DNA of 39,663 nt from Francisellaceae bacterium (GTDB lineage Bacteria; Pseudomonadota; Gammaproteobacteria; Francisellales; Francisellaceae), in the NCBI GenBank assembly GCA_028355575.1, contig JAOMSY010000008.1:1-39663 (forward strand), in the 5' to 3' direction. Under the pieces are notes generated by a model. The model was not told the origin of the DNA and made no database searches. It saw only the letters and a program-made list of their open reading frames with translations. This document shows, piece after piece, positions 25,210 through 34,453 of this stretch (positions are counted from its first letter, which is position 1; each line of letters begins with the position of its first letter). A program made the position numbers and the translations under genes.

Positions 25210-25722
25210 ATGCGTATTAAAACAACGCCAGCGAGAATAATATTTCTCATTAGCTTTTTGTTGTGCTGTATTGCATTTGCACTTGTTATGTATCTTGAGC
25301 TTGTGAATGGTCTTGAGCCATGTCCGATGTGTATATTTCAACGGATTGTTGTGATTGTTTTAGCGATATTTTTTCTAATTGCAGCCGTGCATGGCCCTAA
25401 GGGTCACGGCATTCGAATATATAGTTTTGTTTTTTTCCTAATTTGTTTAGCTGGCGTTGCTGTTGCGTTAAGGCAAGTCTGGCTGCAAAGCTTACCACCG
25501 GGAGATGCACCTATGTGTGGTCCTGGAATTGGCTATATGTTCGAAAATATGCCGTTTAAAGATTTTTTATCGGCTATTTTTAAAGGCACAGGAGACTGTG
25601 CTGTTGTTCATTGGTCATTTTTAAGTTTGTCATTAGCTGGCTGGGCAGTAGTATTCTTTGCAGTACTTGGCTTTTTTCATCTATGGCATGTTTTTCGGCA
25701 TTTGCCAAAACGTAGAGATTAA
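25210..25722 (+). CDS. dsbB: Disulfide bond formation protein DsbB
   Basis: A 170-residue four-helix inner-membrane quinone reductase that reoxidises DsbA. Both redox pairs are present: Cys38-Cys41 in EPCPMCIFQR in the first periplasmic loop, and Cys103 with Cys130 in the second loop (PMCGPGIGYM ... GTGDCA). The quinone-proximal Arg follows the first pair (FQRIV). Length and topology match E. coli DsbB (176). AGGATAA precedes the ATG. The next gene, an RND adaptor, begins only 21 bp downstream, so the three genes probably share a transcript. Confidence 0.95.
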   Translation: MRIKTTPARIIFLISFLLCCIAFALVMYLELVNGLEPCPMCIFQRIVVIVLAIFFLIAAVHGPKGHGIRIYSFVFFLICLAGVAVALRQVWLQSLPPGDAPMCGPGIGYMFENMPFKDFLSAIFKGTGDCAVVHWSFLSLSLAGWAVVFFAVLGFFHLWHVFRHLPKRRD

Positions 25723-25743
25723 TATAATAGTAGGGGTAGCATT

Positions 25744-27024
25744 GTGTCTGAAGTAAAAGAAGATAGCGTTGAGAATATAGAATTTAAAAAGGCCTCGCCT
25801 AAGAAAATTATTATATCTCTTATTGTTATAGTGGTAGTGTTGTTTATATTTTTTGGTTGTATCTTTGGTTTTAAAGCCATGGTTGACTCGAAAAAGAAAG
25901 CAGCTATGGCAACTTGGAAAATGCGACCTGCCTCTGTCTCTGCCGTAAAGGCTAAGTTGATTGAGTGGGTGCCTTATATTGAGTCTGTTGGTGAAACACA
26001 GTCTATTAATGGTGTTGACATTACTGCTCAAGTCGCAGGTGTTGTGACTTCAATTGATTTCGAGTCAGGTCAAGCTGTGAAAAAAGGCGATAAAATTTTT
26101 GAGATTCAACACGATGATTATGATGCACAGCTTGCACAAAATAAAGCATCGATGGAAATCGCAAAAATTACTTATTTGCGTGACAAAAAATTATATGAAA
26201 ATAATGCAGCATCTGCGCAAACATTAGACCAGTCATTGGCTCAATATCAAGAAGCCAAAGCTGCCGTAGCAAACACACAGGCTCAAATTGATTATCATAT
26301 TGTACGTGCGCCATTCAATGGTCAATTAGGTATACGTCAAATTAATTTAGGTGAGTACTTTCAGGCAGGATCTACTGCAGTAACATTGAACCAAATACAA
26401 CCAATATATGTTGATTTTAATGTCGTTGAGTCTGATGTCGCTAAATTATATATTGGCCAGGAAGTGGAAGTGGAAAGCACAGCTTATCCAGGTATGAAGT
26501 TTAAAGGCAAAGTGACCTCTTTCAACTCAACACTCTCTGAGGATACACGTGCGCTCGCTGTTCAGGCGACATTGCCAAATGATGGGAAAAAACAAAAATT
26601 ATTACCTGGTATGTTTACAACAACGCATTTAATGCTTCCTGTTCAGAAAAACGTGGTTACTGTGCCAAGCTCGTCAGTAAACTATACGCTTTATGGTGAT
26701 ACCGTTTATGTCTTAAAACCAAAAATGGAAAATGGCAAACAGTTATCAGCTGAATATTCATCAATGAAAGACGGCAGCATACAAATGGTTGATATGCATC
26801 AACCGCTTTATACAGCAATTGAAACACCTGTGAAAATGGGTATGACAAAAGGTTTAGAATCAGCAGTATTGAAAGGAATAAATTCTGGAGAATATGTTGT
26901 CACATCTGGCCAAGTTAAACTCAGAAATGGTAGCGATGCTGTAATCAATAATAAAGCGGAATTAAATAATCCTAATATGAGCTCAGCTGGCGTTTCAACA
27001 AAAAAGAACGAAGAAAGCAAATAA
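25744..27024 (+). CDS. RND efflux membrane-fusion protein
   Basis: A 426-residue periplasmic adaptor (MexH/AcrA-like). An N-terminal anchor helix (about 21-45) precedes VDITAQVAGVVTSIDFESGQAVKKGDKIFEIQ, the first lipoyl half at about 92-124. A short alpha hairpin (about 125-185, with the YENNAASAQTLDQSLAQYQEAKA segment) leads to IVRAPFNGQLGIRQINLGEYFQAG, then the beta-barrel and membrane-proximal domains (LPGMFTTTHL). The start is GTG at 25744, preceded by a G-rich AGGGGT. A hydrophilic C-terminal tail ends in KKNEESK. The gap to the pump gene is 29 bp. Confidence 0.94.
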   Translation: MSEVKEDSVENIEFKKASPKKIIISLIVIVVVLFIFFGCIFGFKAMVDSKKKAAMATWKMRPASVSAVKAKLIEWVPYIESVGETQSINGVDITAQVAGVVTSIDFESGQAVKKGDKIFEIQHDDYDAQLAQNKASMEIAKITYLRDKKLYENNAASAQTLDQSLAQYQEAKAAVANTQAQIDYHIVRAPFNGQLGIRQINLGEYFQAGSTAVTLNQIQPIYVDFNVVESDVAKLYIGQEVEVESTAYPGMKFKGKVTSFNSTLSEDTRALAVQATLPNDGKKQKLLPGMFTTTHLMLPVQKNVVTVPSSSVNYTLYGDTVYVLKPKMENGKQLSAEYSSMKDGSIQMVDMHQPLYTAIETPVKMGMTKGLESAVLKGINSGEYVVTSGQVKLRNGSDAVINNKAELNNPNMSSAGVSTKKNEESK

Positions 27025-27053
27025 CAAATATCAGATAATTTAGGTGTAGCAAT

Positions 27054-30000
27054 ATGAAGTTTACAGATATATTTATTAGACGACCAATATTGGCGACTTC
27101 TATTAGTCTTCTGATATTAGTTGCTGGTTTAGGGTCAGCATTTAAATTACAAGTAATGGAGTATCCACAAACAACCAGTGCAATTATTACTGTAACGGTT
27201 TCTTATCCTGGTGCTTCACCTGATGTTGTGCAAGGCTTTATTACCACGCCACTTGAACAGGCGATTGGAACGGTTGATGGTATCAATTATATGATTTCTA
27301 ATAGTGTCCAGGGGACGTCGACTATTACTTGTTATATTGACCTTAACTTTGATCCTAATGCAGCTATGACAAACATTATGATTGAGGTTCAATCTAAGCA
27401 AAATGTCATGCCTAAACAAGCATTATCACCTAGTATATCAGTTTCTGTTGGTAATACGTTCCCAGCATTAATTCTAAGTTTTACAAGTACAGACTTAAAT
27501 GAGCAAGAAATTTCTGCCTATTTAACCAACGTTGTGTCGCCACAAATATATGCATTAGGCGGTATTTCTAACGTTATTGTGTGGGGTAATAAACCTTATG
27601 CGATGAGAATATGGTTAGAGCCATCTAAAATGAGGGCTTTAGGGGTAACTTCTAACGAAGTTTATAATGTACTAAGCTCAAATAGTCTGATTGTAGGTGC
27701 AGGTCAGTTACAAACGCCATATCAATATATTACTTTAAATGCCGAAACCAGTCTTAGCTCTCCAGAACAATATGAAGCTTTAGTTGTAAAGAACGATAAA
27801 GGTAACTTAATACGTATTCGTGATATTGCGACTGTAGAGTTAGGTGCTCAATATTATACCTCTTCAGTTTCATATAATAATAAAACGGCTGTATTTTTGG
27901 GTTTACAAATTGCGCCTTCAGCGAATCAGCTAACTGTAATCGATAAAGTCATTGAAAACATCCCTTATATTAAAACACAAATGCCTAAAGGGTTAGACCT
28001 AAATATAGTCATGAATACAAACGACTTTATTGAAGCATCAATTGATGACGTGGTAGAGACCCTAATAGAAGCTGTTATTATCGTAATTGTTGTTCTTACG
28101 TTATTTTTAGGCTCAATGAGGGCAGTTATTGTACCTTTAACTACAATTCCATTATCTATGATTGGTGCTTTCTTGCTTATGATGGCAATGGGCTTTTCAA
28201 TTAATCTTCTTACCTTATTGTCGATGGTATTAGCCATTGGGTTGGTGGTAGATGATGCCATTGTGGTACTTGAAAATATTTACCGCCATATTGAAGAAGG
28301 CAGGAATTCATTTATTGCATCAATATTAGGTGCGAGAGAAGTTGCTGGACCTGTTATTGTGATGACCTTAACGCTTGCAGCGGTGTATGCGCCTATAGGG
28401 ATGATGGGTGGATTAACAGGATCATTATTCACTGAATTTGCCTACACACTTGCCGCAGCTGTGATTATTTCGGGTATTGTTGCACTGACATTTTCACCTA
28501 TGTTGAGTTCAAAAATCATTACGCCAAAAATGCTACAAGGGAGAACAGTTAAGTTTGTAGACAGAATTTTTGATAAAGTTAAAGTTGCTTACCAAAAAGC
28601 ATTAACATTTGTTTTAGGCATTCGTTTGGCAATGTTGGCATTTGCCGCAATTATTTTAACAAGTTGTTACTTATTATTTGTTGGAATTGGAAGTGAATTA
28701 GCGCCACAGGAAGATCAAGGGTTTTTAGGTGTACAAGGTACTGCCCCATCACCTGCAAATGTTAACTACCTGTCTTCATTTAACCCAATGTTTAATGAAA
28801 TATTTAAAACGATTCCTGGTGGTTCATCATCCTTTATCATAGATGGCTACCCACAACAAAATAATATTTTTGGTGGATTAGTTCTTGTCCCTTGGGGTGA
28901 CCGTAGTAATACGCAAATGGAATTGGCTAGAGTTTTACAAGAAAAAGTTAATGATGTAGCGGGTGTGCAATCCTATGTATTCCAACAACCTTCATTACCA
29001 GGCGTAAACTTTGGACCGCCAGTACAGTTTGTATTAACTGCACCAGCAGGTAGTTATAAAGTTTTGAATTCTTTGGCTGATACTTTAATTGAAAAAGCAA
29101 TGGGTAGTGGACTATTCTTGTTTGCACAAAGTGACTTACGATTCGATGATGTTCAGATTAATTTACATATCGATTATCAGAAAGCAGGTGATTTGGGTAT
29201 TACAAATGAAGATATTGGTAATGTCTTAGGTTCATCTTATGCTGGTGGGTATGTAAACTTTTTTGATTTGCTTGGCTACAGCTATCAAGTTATTCCTCAA
29301 GTGAGTATTCCTGAAGCACAAACACCTGAGCAGTTATTAAATTTACAAATTCAAACATCTTCTGGGCAACTCGTTCCATTACGTTCATTTGTAACTTTTA
29401 GCTCAGAGGCTCAGCCTATTACTTTGAACCGATACCAACAGTTTAACTCAGCCACGATTTCTGCTGTTATGTCAAATGGCGTCACTCAGGGACAGGCTCT
29501 AACTTTCTTACAAGAAACAGCGGATGAAATATTACCTCGTGGATATACATATAATTATGCAGGTGGATCATTACAATTTATTCAAGAGGGAAATACACTA
29601 GCGATAGCTTTCCTATTTGCATTGATTGTTATTTTCTTAATGCTGTCATCTAAATTTGAAAGTTTTAGAGACCCATTCATTATTCTTATTAGTGTGCCTA
29701 TGTCGATATGTGGTGCATTGATACCGCTTTACATTGGTAGTGTGATGAATATTGGTTCTTGTACACTCAATATTTATAGTGAGTTAGGTTTAATAACGTT
29801 AATTGGCCTAATTAGTAAACACGGTATCTTGATTGTTGAGTTTGCAAATCAACTACAGGAGCAAGGTATTAAGAAGATGGATGCGATTATTCAGGCAGCA
29901 TCTGTACGTTTACGTCCAATATTAATGACCACTGCAGCAATGGTTGCTGGTGTGGTGCCATTAATATACGCAACAGGAGCAGGTGCGGTTAGTCGACAGT

Positions 30001-30173
30001 CTATAGGTATTGTTATTGTATTTGGATTAACCATTGGTACCATGTTCACTATATTTATCGTACCGACAATGTATGCGTTTATATCTAAAGATCGATCTAA
30101 ATTTATTGAGAATCAAAAGCGTGAGTCACGAGAAATTGCAGAAATTGATGCTGAATTTGAAAAAGGATTCTAA
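27054..30173 (+). CDS. RND multidrug efflux transporter, HAE1 family
   Basis: A 1039-residue proton-driven inner-membrane pump of the MexI/MdtB/AcrB group. It starts with the canonical FTDIFIRRPILATSISLL. The proton-relay Asp pair in GLVVDDAIVVLENIYRH is at residues 400-401, and the conserved Lys lies in LISKHGILIVEFANQ in the second half. Two blocks of membrane helices each precede a large periplasmic loop. The family's PQTTSAIITVTVSYPGASPDVVQ segment is intact. No outer-membrane channel gene follows, so it probably uses a TolC-like protein encoded elsewhere, or the lipoprotein at 14163. The substrate is unknown. Confidence 0.96.
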   Translation: MKFTDIFIRRPILATSISLLILVAGLGSAFKLQVMEYPQTTSAIITVTVSYPGASPDVVQGFITTPLEQAIGTVDGINYMISNSVQGTSTITCYIDLNFDPNAAMTNIMIEVQSKQNVMPKQALSPSISVSVGNTFPALILSFTSTDLNEQEISAYLTNVVSPQIYALGGISNVIVWGNKPYAMRIWLEPSKMRALGVTSNEVYNVLSSNSLIVGAGQLQTPYQYITLNAETSLSSPEQYEALVVKNDKGNLIRIRDIATVELGAQYYTSSVSYNNKTAVFLGLQIAPSANQLTVIDKVIENIPYIKTQMPKGLDLNIVMNTNDFIEASIDDVVETLIEAVIIVIVVLTLFLGSMRAVIVPLTTIPLSMIGAFLLMMAMGFSINLLTLLSMVLAIGLVVDDAIVVLENIYRHIEEGRNSFIASILGAREVAGPVIVMTLTLAAVYAPIGMMGGLTGSLFTEFAYTLAAAVIISGIVALTFSPMLSSKIITPKMLQGRTVKFVDRIFDKVKVAYQKALTFVLGIRLAMLAFAAIILTSCYLLFVGIGSELAPQEDQGFLGVQGTAPSPANVNYLSSFNPMFNEIFKTIPGGSSSFIIDGYPQQNNIFGGLVLVPWGDRSNTQMELARVLQEKVNDVAGVQSYVFQQPSLPGVNFGPPVQFVLTAPAGSYKVLNSLADTLIEKAMGSGLFLFAQSDLRFDDVQINLHIDYQKAGDLGITNEDIGNVLGSSYAGGYVNFFDLLGYSYQVIPQVSIPEAQTPEQLLNLQIQTSSGQLVPLRSFVTFSSEAQPITLNRYQQFNSATISAVMSNGVTQGQALTFLQETADEILPRGYTYNYAGGSLQFIQEGNTLAIAFLFALIVIFLMLSSKFESFRDPFIILISVPMSICGALIPLYIGSVMNIGSCTLNIYSELGLITLIGLISKHGILIVEFANQLQEQGIKKMDAIIQAASVRLRPILMTTAAMVAGVVPLIYATGAGAVSRQSIGIVIVFGLTIGTMFTIFIVPTMYAFISKDRSKFIENQKRESREIAEIDAEFEKGF

Positions 30174-30187
30174 ATAGTATTTGTGAT

Positions 30188-30481
30188 TTATAAGGTATTA
30201 TATAAAATATCTGTCATTTTACAAGACAGAAGTATGTCTTGTTTCTTTAGTTCTGTGCATTGCGCCTGTAAAGGTTCGCTATAACCGAAAACAAGTCTTT
30301 TTTCAATTTGTTCTATTTTTTCTAGTAACTTATCTTTTTCATTTTGTATGGCTAATAGCTCACTGCTATTTTGTATAATAGGAGAGTCAGACGGTTTTAT
30401 ATTCTGAGAAAAATTATCTGGCTTGTCTCTTTTTACTTTTAATGACAGTTTCTTTCTTATTGGCAAATCATCATTGGACAT
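30188..30481 (-). CDS. Small hypothetical coiled-coil protein
   Basis: I do not recognise a family. A 97-residue soluble protein: a basic N-terminus (PIRKKLSLKVKRDKPD), a Ser/Pro-rich linker, then a heptad-like helix at about 41-66 (LLAIQNEKDKLLEKIEQIEKRL) and a short C-terminal helix with one Cys. AAGGA 11-12 bp before the ATG at 30481 supports translation. It converges with the RND pump gene (14-bp gap) and diverges from fis. Without homology I cannot say more; its position beside fis and the basic tail leave nucleic-acid binding possible but unproven. Confidence 0.6.
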   Translation of the reverse strand: MSNDDLPIRKKLSLKVKRDKPDNFSQNIKPSDSPIIQNSSELLAIQNEKDKLLEKIEQIEKRLVFGYSEPLQAQCTELKKQDILLSCKMTDILYNTL

Positions 30482-30562
30482 GATGTCGTATCCTTAATAA
30501 ATATTTAATCGTTACTTTAGCATAATATATTTGTTACTTTCAAAATATTTTTGTTTAAGGGC

Positions 30563-30591
30563 TTGCTTTTTGAATAGCCACTACTTAGAAT
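30563..30591 (+). promoter_or_regulatory. Candidate fis promoter
   Basis: TTGCTT (30563-30568, 3 of 6) and TAGAAT (30586-30591, 5 of 6) are spaced 17 bp. Transcription would start near 30598, giving a leader of about 70 nt. The sequence after the -10 (GTGGTCAAT) is not the GC-rich discriminator typical of stringently controlled promoters. Confidence 0.42.
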
Positions 30592-30667
30592 GTGGTCAAT
30601 CTAGGGTTGAGTTGAAAATAATCAGCTTTAAGAGGGTTCAATAAAAATAAAGGATTAGGAGAATACA

Positions 30668-30952
30668 ATGCCAGCAACAATGCACTATACTGCAAAAGCA
30701 AATGAAGAGACAAAAACTGACTTGCCACTTCGTGACCACATGAAACAAGTTGTCAGCACATATTACAAAAATATGGTTGAGCAAGGAGTAACACCTGAAA
30801 ATGTTTATGAATTAATCATGTCAGAAGTTGAGTTACCATTGATCGAAGCTACTATGGAGTACACAGGTAATAACCAAAGTACAGCAGCAAGCATTTTAGG
30901 CATTAACCGCGGAACATTCCGTAAAAAACTAGCATTCTACGGAATGTTATAA
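30668..30952 (+). CDS. fis: DNA-binding protein Fis
   Basis: A 94-residue nucleoid-associated factor that bends DNA and adjusts transcription with growth phase. The C-terminal Fis helix-turn-helix is unmistakable: PLIEATMEYTGNNQSTAASILGINRGTFRKKLAFYGML, region about 58-94, with RGTFRKKL as recognition helix. The N-terminal half has the dimerisation helices (LRDHMKQVVSTYYKNM). Length fits E. coli Fis (98). A strong AGGAG lies 8 bp before the ATG. Unlike E. coli it is not behind dusB: it has its own promoter region and terminator. Confidence 0.95.
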   Translation: MPATMHYTAKANEETKTDLPLRDHMKQVVSTYYKNMVEQGVTPENVYELIMSEVELPLIEATMEYTGNNQSTAASILGINRGTFRKKLAFYGML

Positions 30953-30978
30953 GCTTTAAACGTAATTATAAAAATAGT

Positions 30979-31004
30979 AAAAGCCACCAATATTGGTGGC
31001 TTTT
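30979..31004. terminator. Bidirectional intrinsic terminator between fis and gshA
   Basis: A perfect 26-bp palindrome. The stem is GCCACCAAT paired with ATTGGTGGC, flanked by AAAA on the left and TTTT on the right, so each strand ends with a T-run. It lies 26 bp after fis and 27 bp after the gshA stop, and can end both convergent transcripts. Confidence 0.93.
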
Positions 31005-31031
31005 CATTTATGGCTTAGTTTTTACTAACGT

Positions 31032-32588
31032 TTAGCATATTTTGTCATAATATGATTTTATATAATCAGCAAAACTTCCTTCGTTTTTATGCTGATTCTC
31101 TAAATATTCCCATTTTTTTAAAGAGTCTTTACTTTCTTGTTTTAAATTATTTAAAATATTTTTTTCAATTTTATGATCACGTAGCAGAGTAGAATGTGAT
31201 TTAGACATATCTAACATCCAATCTTGGTAGGAAGACCCTGAGTCATTAACACACTGTATTACTTGTGCTGATTTCGTTAAACTTGAATCTTTAAGTTTCA
31301 AAATTTGAGCTTTAACACTGCTGGAAAATTGTTGTGTATTACAGGCAATATCTATTTTATTTGCTACGGATAAGCAATCATTTAATATAATTTCTAGCCA
31401 GTCATGTAACGTTACAGAATTGTTATGGCGTGATAATTTAAGCCCTGGCTTTCTTCCCTGTTTTGTTACCAGGCCAAAGTTTTTACGTGCTTCTTTCATA
31501 GCTTCATCAGAATAATAATCTTGATCGCTCAACATGGCTGTAATTAAAAATACTTCAACAAAGTTCGCTGTCTCTTGAGAGATCCCTATCGGATCAAAAG
31601 GGTCAATATCTAATAATCTTACTTCAACATACTCAACACCTCTTCGTAGCAATGCACAAGCTGGGCGTTCACCCATATGTGCTATTTGCTTAGGTCTAAT
31701 TGTGCTGTAATATTCATTTTCTATTTGTAGAATGCAATCATTTAATTGTAAATACTGACCATTTTTATCTTGAATACCCATTTCAATATATTTTGGATAG
31801 CCTGTATAGGTTGCCTTTAAAAGGTCAACTACATACTTATTGATGTTTTGACATGATATGAAGAGCGATTCCTGGGCATCACTTTGGTAGCCTAAGTCGC
31901 TCATTCTTAAACTTGTTGCATATTCACCAATATAATCATTGCTATCTAAAGCAGTTAGGTAGTCTGGCTTATCGATTACAGATGATTTTGCGCAGATAGG
32001 TGAAGCACCAAATAAATAACTTAAGGCCCAAGAACTGCGATGAAATTTATTAATTAACCTGAAATATAAATTATTCTTACGTTCAGTTAGTGACGTATTT
32101 GGACAACAGGGTAGATTCTTTAAAAATGCTTCTGAAGGAGAAAAGTTATAATGTATGCCTGATATTACCTGCATGATTTTATTATATCTATTTGCAAGAC
32201 CGTGGCGATATACCTGTTTCATTTTTGCTGAATTATTTGTGCCAAAATTAGCGATGGTAATTTCATTTTCTGTCGCAGTGGGTGGCATGCTAGAAGACCA
32301 TATAAGCTCGTCATTATCCATATTCTGCAGCGTAAATGCAGTGATATCGTGTAATCGATTAAAACACTCTGATTGATTTTTAAAAGGAGGTGTAATAAAT
32401 TCTAGTAGCTCTTCAGAGAAATCGACGGTAATTGATTCATTTGTCAATTTCTCACCCAAACCTTTCGGGTGAGCTGTTTTTGTAATTTGTCCTTTATTTG
32501 TCACTCTCAGTGTTTCACGTTCTATGCCTCTTTTACTATCTTTTAGGCTAGAGAAATCAATATTATTTAGTTGGTCAAGCATGGGCAT
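31032..32588 (-). CDS. gshA: Glutamate-cysteine ligase GshA
   Basis: First enzyme of glutathione synthesis: ATP-dependent joining of glutamate gamma-carboxyl to cysteine. It is 518 residues, the same length as E. coli GshA. The family N-terminus RGIERETLRVTNKGQITKTAHP (region about 20-41) and TVDFSEELLEFITPP (about 54-68) are intact. So are YNFSPSEAF, RMSDLGYQS and the ERPACALLRRGVEYVEVRLLDIDPFDPIGI block. No gshB is in the window. It diverges from the hotdog protein over 203 bp, and its end shares the bidirectional terminator with fis. Confidence 0.96.
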   Translation of the reverse strand: MPMLDQLNNIDFSSLKDSKRGIERETLRVTNKGQITKTAHPKGLGEKLTNESITVDFSEELLEFITPPFKNQSECFNRLHDITAFTLQNMDNDELIWSSSMPPTATENEITIANFGTNNSAKMKQVYRHGLANRYNKIMQVISGIHYNFSPSEAFLKNLPCCPNTSLTERKNNLYFRLINKFHRSSWALSYLFGASPICAKSSVIDKPDYLTALDSNDYIGEYATSLRMSDLGYQSDAQESLFISCQNINKYVVDLLKATYTGYPKYIEMGIQDKNGQYLQLNDCILQIENEYYSTIRPKQIAHMGERPACALLRRGVEYVEVRLLDIDPFDPIGISQETANFVEVFLITAMLSDQDYYSDEAMKEARKNFGLVTKQGRKPGLKLSRHNNSVTLHDWLEIILNDCLSVANKIDIACNTQQFSSSVKAQILKLKDSSLTKSAQVIQCVNDSGSSYQDWMLDMSKSHSTLLRDHKIEKNILNNLKQESKDSLKKWEYLENQHKNEGSFADYIKSYYDKIC

Positions 32589-32791
32589 TACTTATAGAGA
32601 ATATATATAAATATGCTAGAGATTATTTTATTAAAGATCAAATATTCGAACTGTTAAACTGGTTTGTAAAAAATTGAATAATCTTAATGATCAGGTTTCA
32701 AGCTAGATCAACGTTAGCTGCTTAGTATATTTCTTGTTTAAATATATTGACTATAATTATGCTTACGATGATATAGCTCAAGTCATGTAAC

Positions 32792-33268
32792 ATGTCAGGA
32801 AACTTAATCCGTAAAGTACAATCTAAAATACCAGTGAAGCTTATGCGCCATATTATTAACTGGTATAAACCCTTCAGAGGTGCAGGTATTAAGCTTGCTT
32901 ATGTATCCGATGATTACCAAAACGTGACCGCTAAAATGGCATTGAAATGGAATAACCGTAATTATTTTGGAACGCAATACGGTGGATCATTATTTTCAAT
33001 GACAGACTCATTTTATGCTATTATGTTATCGAATAATCTTGGAAGAGAATATATTGTATGGGATGTTGAAGCTAGCATAAAGTTTATTAAACCAGGAAGA
33101 ACAGAGGTTAAAGCAGACTTTAGCCTTTCTCAAGATGAATTAGATCATGTTATTAAAATGACAGAGTCTGGTGAAAAATTTATTTTTGAGAAATCAGTAC
33201 AAATATTTGATAAAGAAAATGATATTGTTGCTGAGGTATTTAAAAAAATATATATTCGCAAAAAATAA
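32792..33268 (+). CDS. DUF4442-type hotdog thioesterase-like protein
   Basis: A 158-residue single hotdog-domain protein. The central helix and active-site-like segment NYFGTQYGGSLFSMTDSFYAIMLSNNLG (about 57-84) and the following WDVEASIKFIKPGRTEVKADF strands match DUF4442 proteins, related to acyl-CoA thioesterases and to the YiiD C-terminal domain. The N-terminus (KVQSKIPVKLMRHIINWYKPFRGAGI) is also typical of DUF4442. The substrate is not known. It converges with the secreted protein gene at 33274, with only 5 bp between stops. Confidence 0.83.
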   Translation: MSGNLIRKVQSKIPVKLMRHIINWYKPFRGAGIKLAYVSDDYQNVTAKMALKWNNRNYFGTQYGGSLFSMTDSFYAIMLSNNLGREYIVWDVEASIKFIKPGRTEVKADFSLSQDELDHVIKMTESGEKFIFEKSVQIFDKENDIVAEVFKKIYIRKK

Positions 33269-33273
33269 AATAT

Positions 33274-33744
33274 TTACTTTAATTGAGTAACATTGCTGTC
33301 TATTTTTGGTTTTTCATCAATCATTTTAAACTGTAACAAGTTTTCTTGTGTCCCTTTCGTATTAACAATATTCAAAGATAATTTCTGAGTTTGAGAGTCA
33401 TTGAGCTTATTGCCAACGCTCTGGATTAGGCAGTCATTTTTAAAACCAATAGTCCAGCCACCAAGCAATGTTTTAGGCTCAGTCTTAGTATAAAAATCGA
33501 TTTCAATAACATGGAAAATAGGCAGGGTAACGAACTGCCATTCATTTTTCTGTTTTTTTGTTAATATAAGAGGCGTGTATGAAGTTTTATCAGACTGTGT
33601 CTGGGGTTGTTTTAATTGCTTGACAAAGACTTCGTAGGCCTCATTTCTAGGATTATCTAGTGTGAGAATAAAAGAGCAGTTTTCACTAAATGATATAATA
33701 GGAAAACAAAAAGCTAAAAGTGTAAAACAAAACTTTTTGATCAT
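33274..33744 (-). CDS. Secreted protein of unknown function
   Basis: I do not recognise a family. The 156-residue product has a signal peptide (KKFCFTLLAFCFPIISFS, cut near residue 20 before ENCS). The mature protein is a small beta-rich domain (SFILTLDNP, EWQFVTLPIFHVIEIDFYTK, GGWTIGFKNDC) with two Cys (23 and about 105) that could pair in the periplasm. It follows the carboxylesterase gene by 47 bp on the same strand and may be the last gene of the prfB-lysS-esterase unit. Confidence 0.62.
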   Translation of the reverse strand: MIKKFCFTLLAFCFPIISFSENCSFILTLDNPRNEAYEVFVKQLKQPQTQSDKTSYTPLILTKKQKNEWQFVTLPIFHVIEIDFYTKTEPKTLLGGWTIGFKNDCLIQSVGNKLNDSQTQKLSLNIVNTKGTQENLLQFKMIDEKPKIDSNVTQLK

Positions 33745-33791
33745 TCTAAGTATTTAATGGCTTGCATATAAATAATATTAGCAGAAAAAAA

Positions 33792-34451
33792 TTATTTTAG
33801 TATTTTAAATATCCATTTGCTTAGCATTTGTATCTCTTCTAAGCAAACTTGATGTTGCATTGGGTAAGAATGAAAATCAACATTGAAGCGTTCATCTTTA
33901 AGGGTTGTTACTAAATGTTGCCCTGCTTGGTAGGGAACTACTGGATCAACTGTTCCGTGCGCAACGATAAATGGAATTTCATTATTTTTATCAATATTTT
34001 TGCTCTTAAAGTGATCCCAGTTTGGTAAGTACGTGGACAATGCAATTACAGCACCTAATTGATGTTCACACTGAAAGGCACTGTTTAAAGCAATTACGCC
34101 ACCTTGTGAAAATCCTGCAAGAATAATTTTTTCACTTGGAATGTCTTCAGCGAGTTGAGCGTCAATTATTTTTAGAATACGATCAACAGAATCTTGGATG
34201 CCATTATTATCAACTTCTCTTTCTAGGCTGGTAATATTTTTAATATCGTACCATCCACGCATGGCCATTCCACCGTTAATGGTAATGGGCTGAACCGGCG
34301 CATGCGGGAAAATAAAACGAATATTGAGTTCGGCAACTTTTAGCTCAGGGATGATACCCTCAAAGTCATGGCCATCTGCACCCAGACCGTGGGTCCAAAC
34401 AATGGTTGCTTCAGGTTTATTTTTTGGATTTACAATAACAGCATCTTTCAT
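33792..34451 (-). CDS. Phospholipase/carboxylesterase (alpha/beta hydrolase)
   Basis: A 219-residue serine hydrolase of the carboxylesterase/acyl-protein-thioesterase type. The catalytic triad is visible: Ser115 in the nucleophile elbow GFSQGG, Asp169 in AHGTVDPVVP and His200 in YPMQHQVCLEE. The oxyanion region THGLGADGHDF and the substrate-loop MRGWYDI are characteristic. There is no signal peptide, so it is cytoplasmic. It begins 2 bp after the lysS stop, suggesting translational coupling. Natural substrate unknown. Confidence 0.93.
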   Translation of the reverse strand: MKDAVIVNPKNKPEATIVWTHGLGADGHDFEGIIPELKVAELNIRFIFPHAPVQPITINGGMAMRGWYDIKNITSLEREVDNNGIQDSVDRILKIIDAQLAEDIPSEKIILAGFSQGGVIALNSAFQCEHQLGAVIALSTYLPNWDHFKSKNIDKNNEIPFIVAHGTVDPVVPYQAGQHLVTTLKDERFNVDFHSYPMQHQVCLEEIQMLSKWIFKILK

Positions 34452-34453
34452 AT

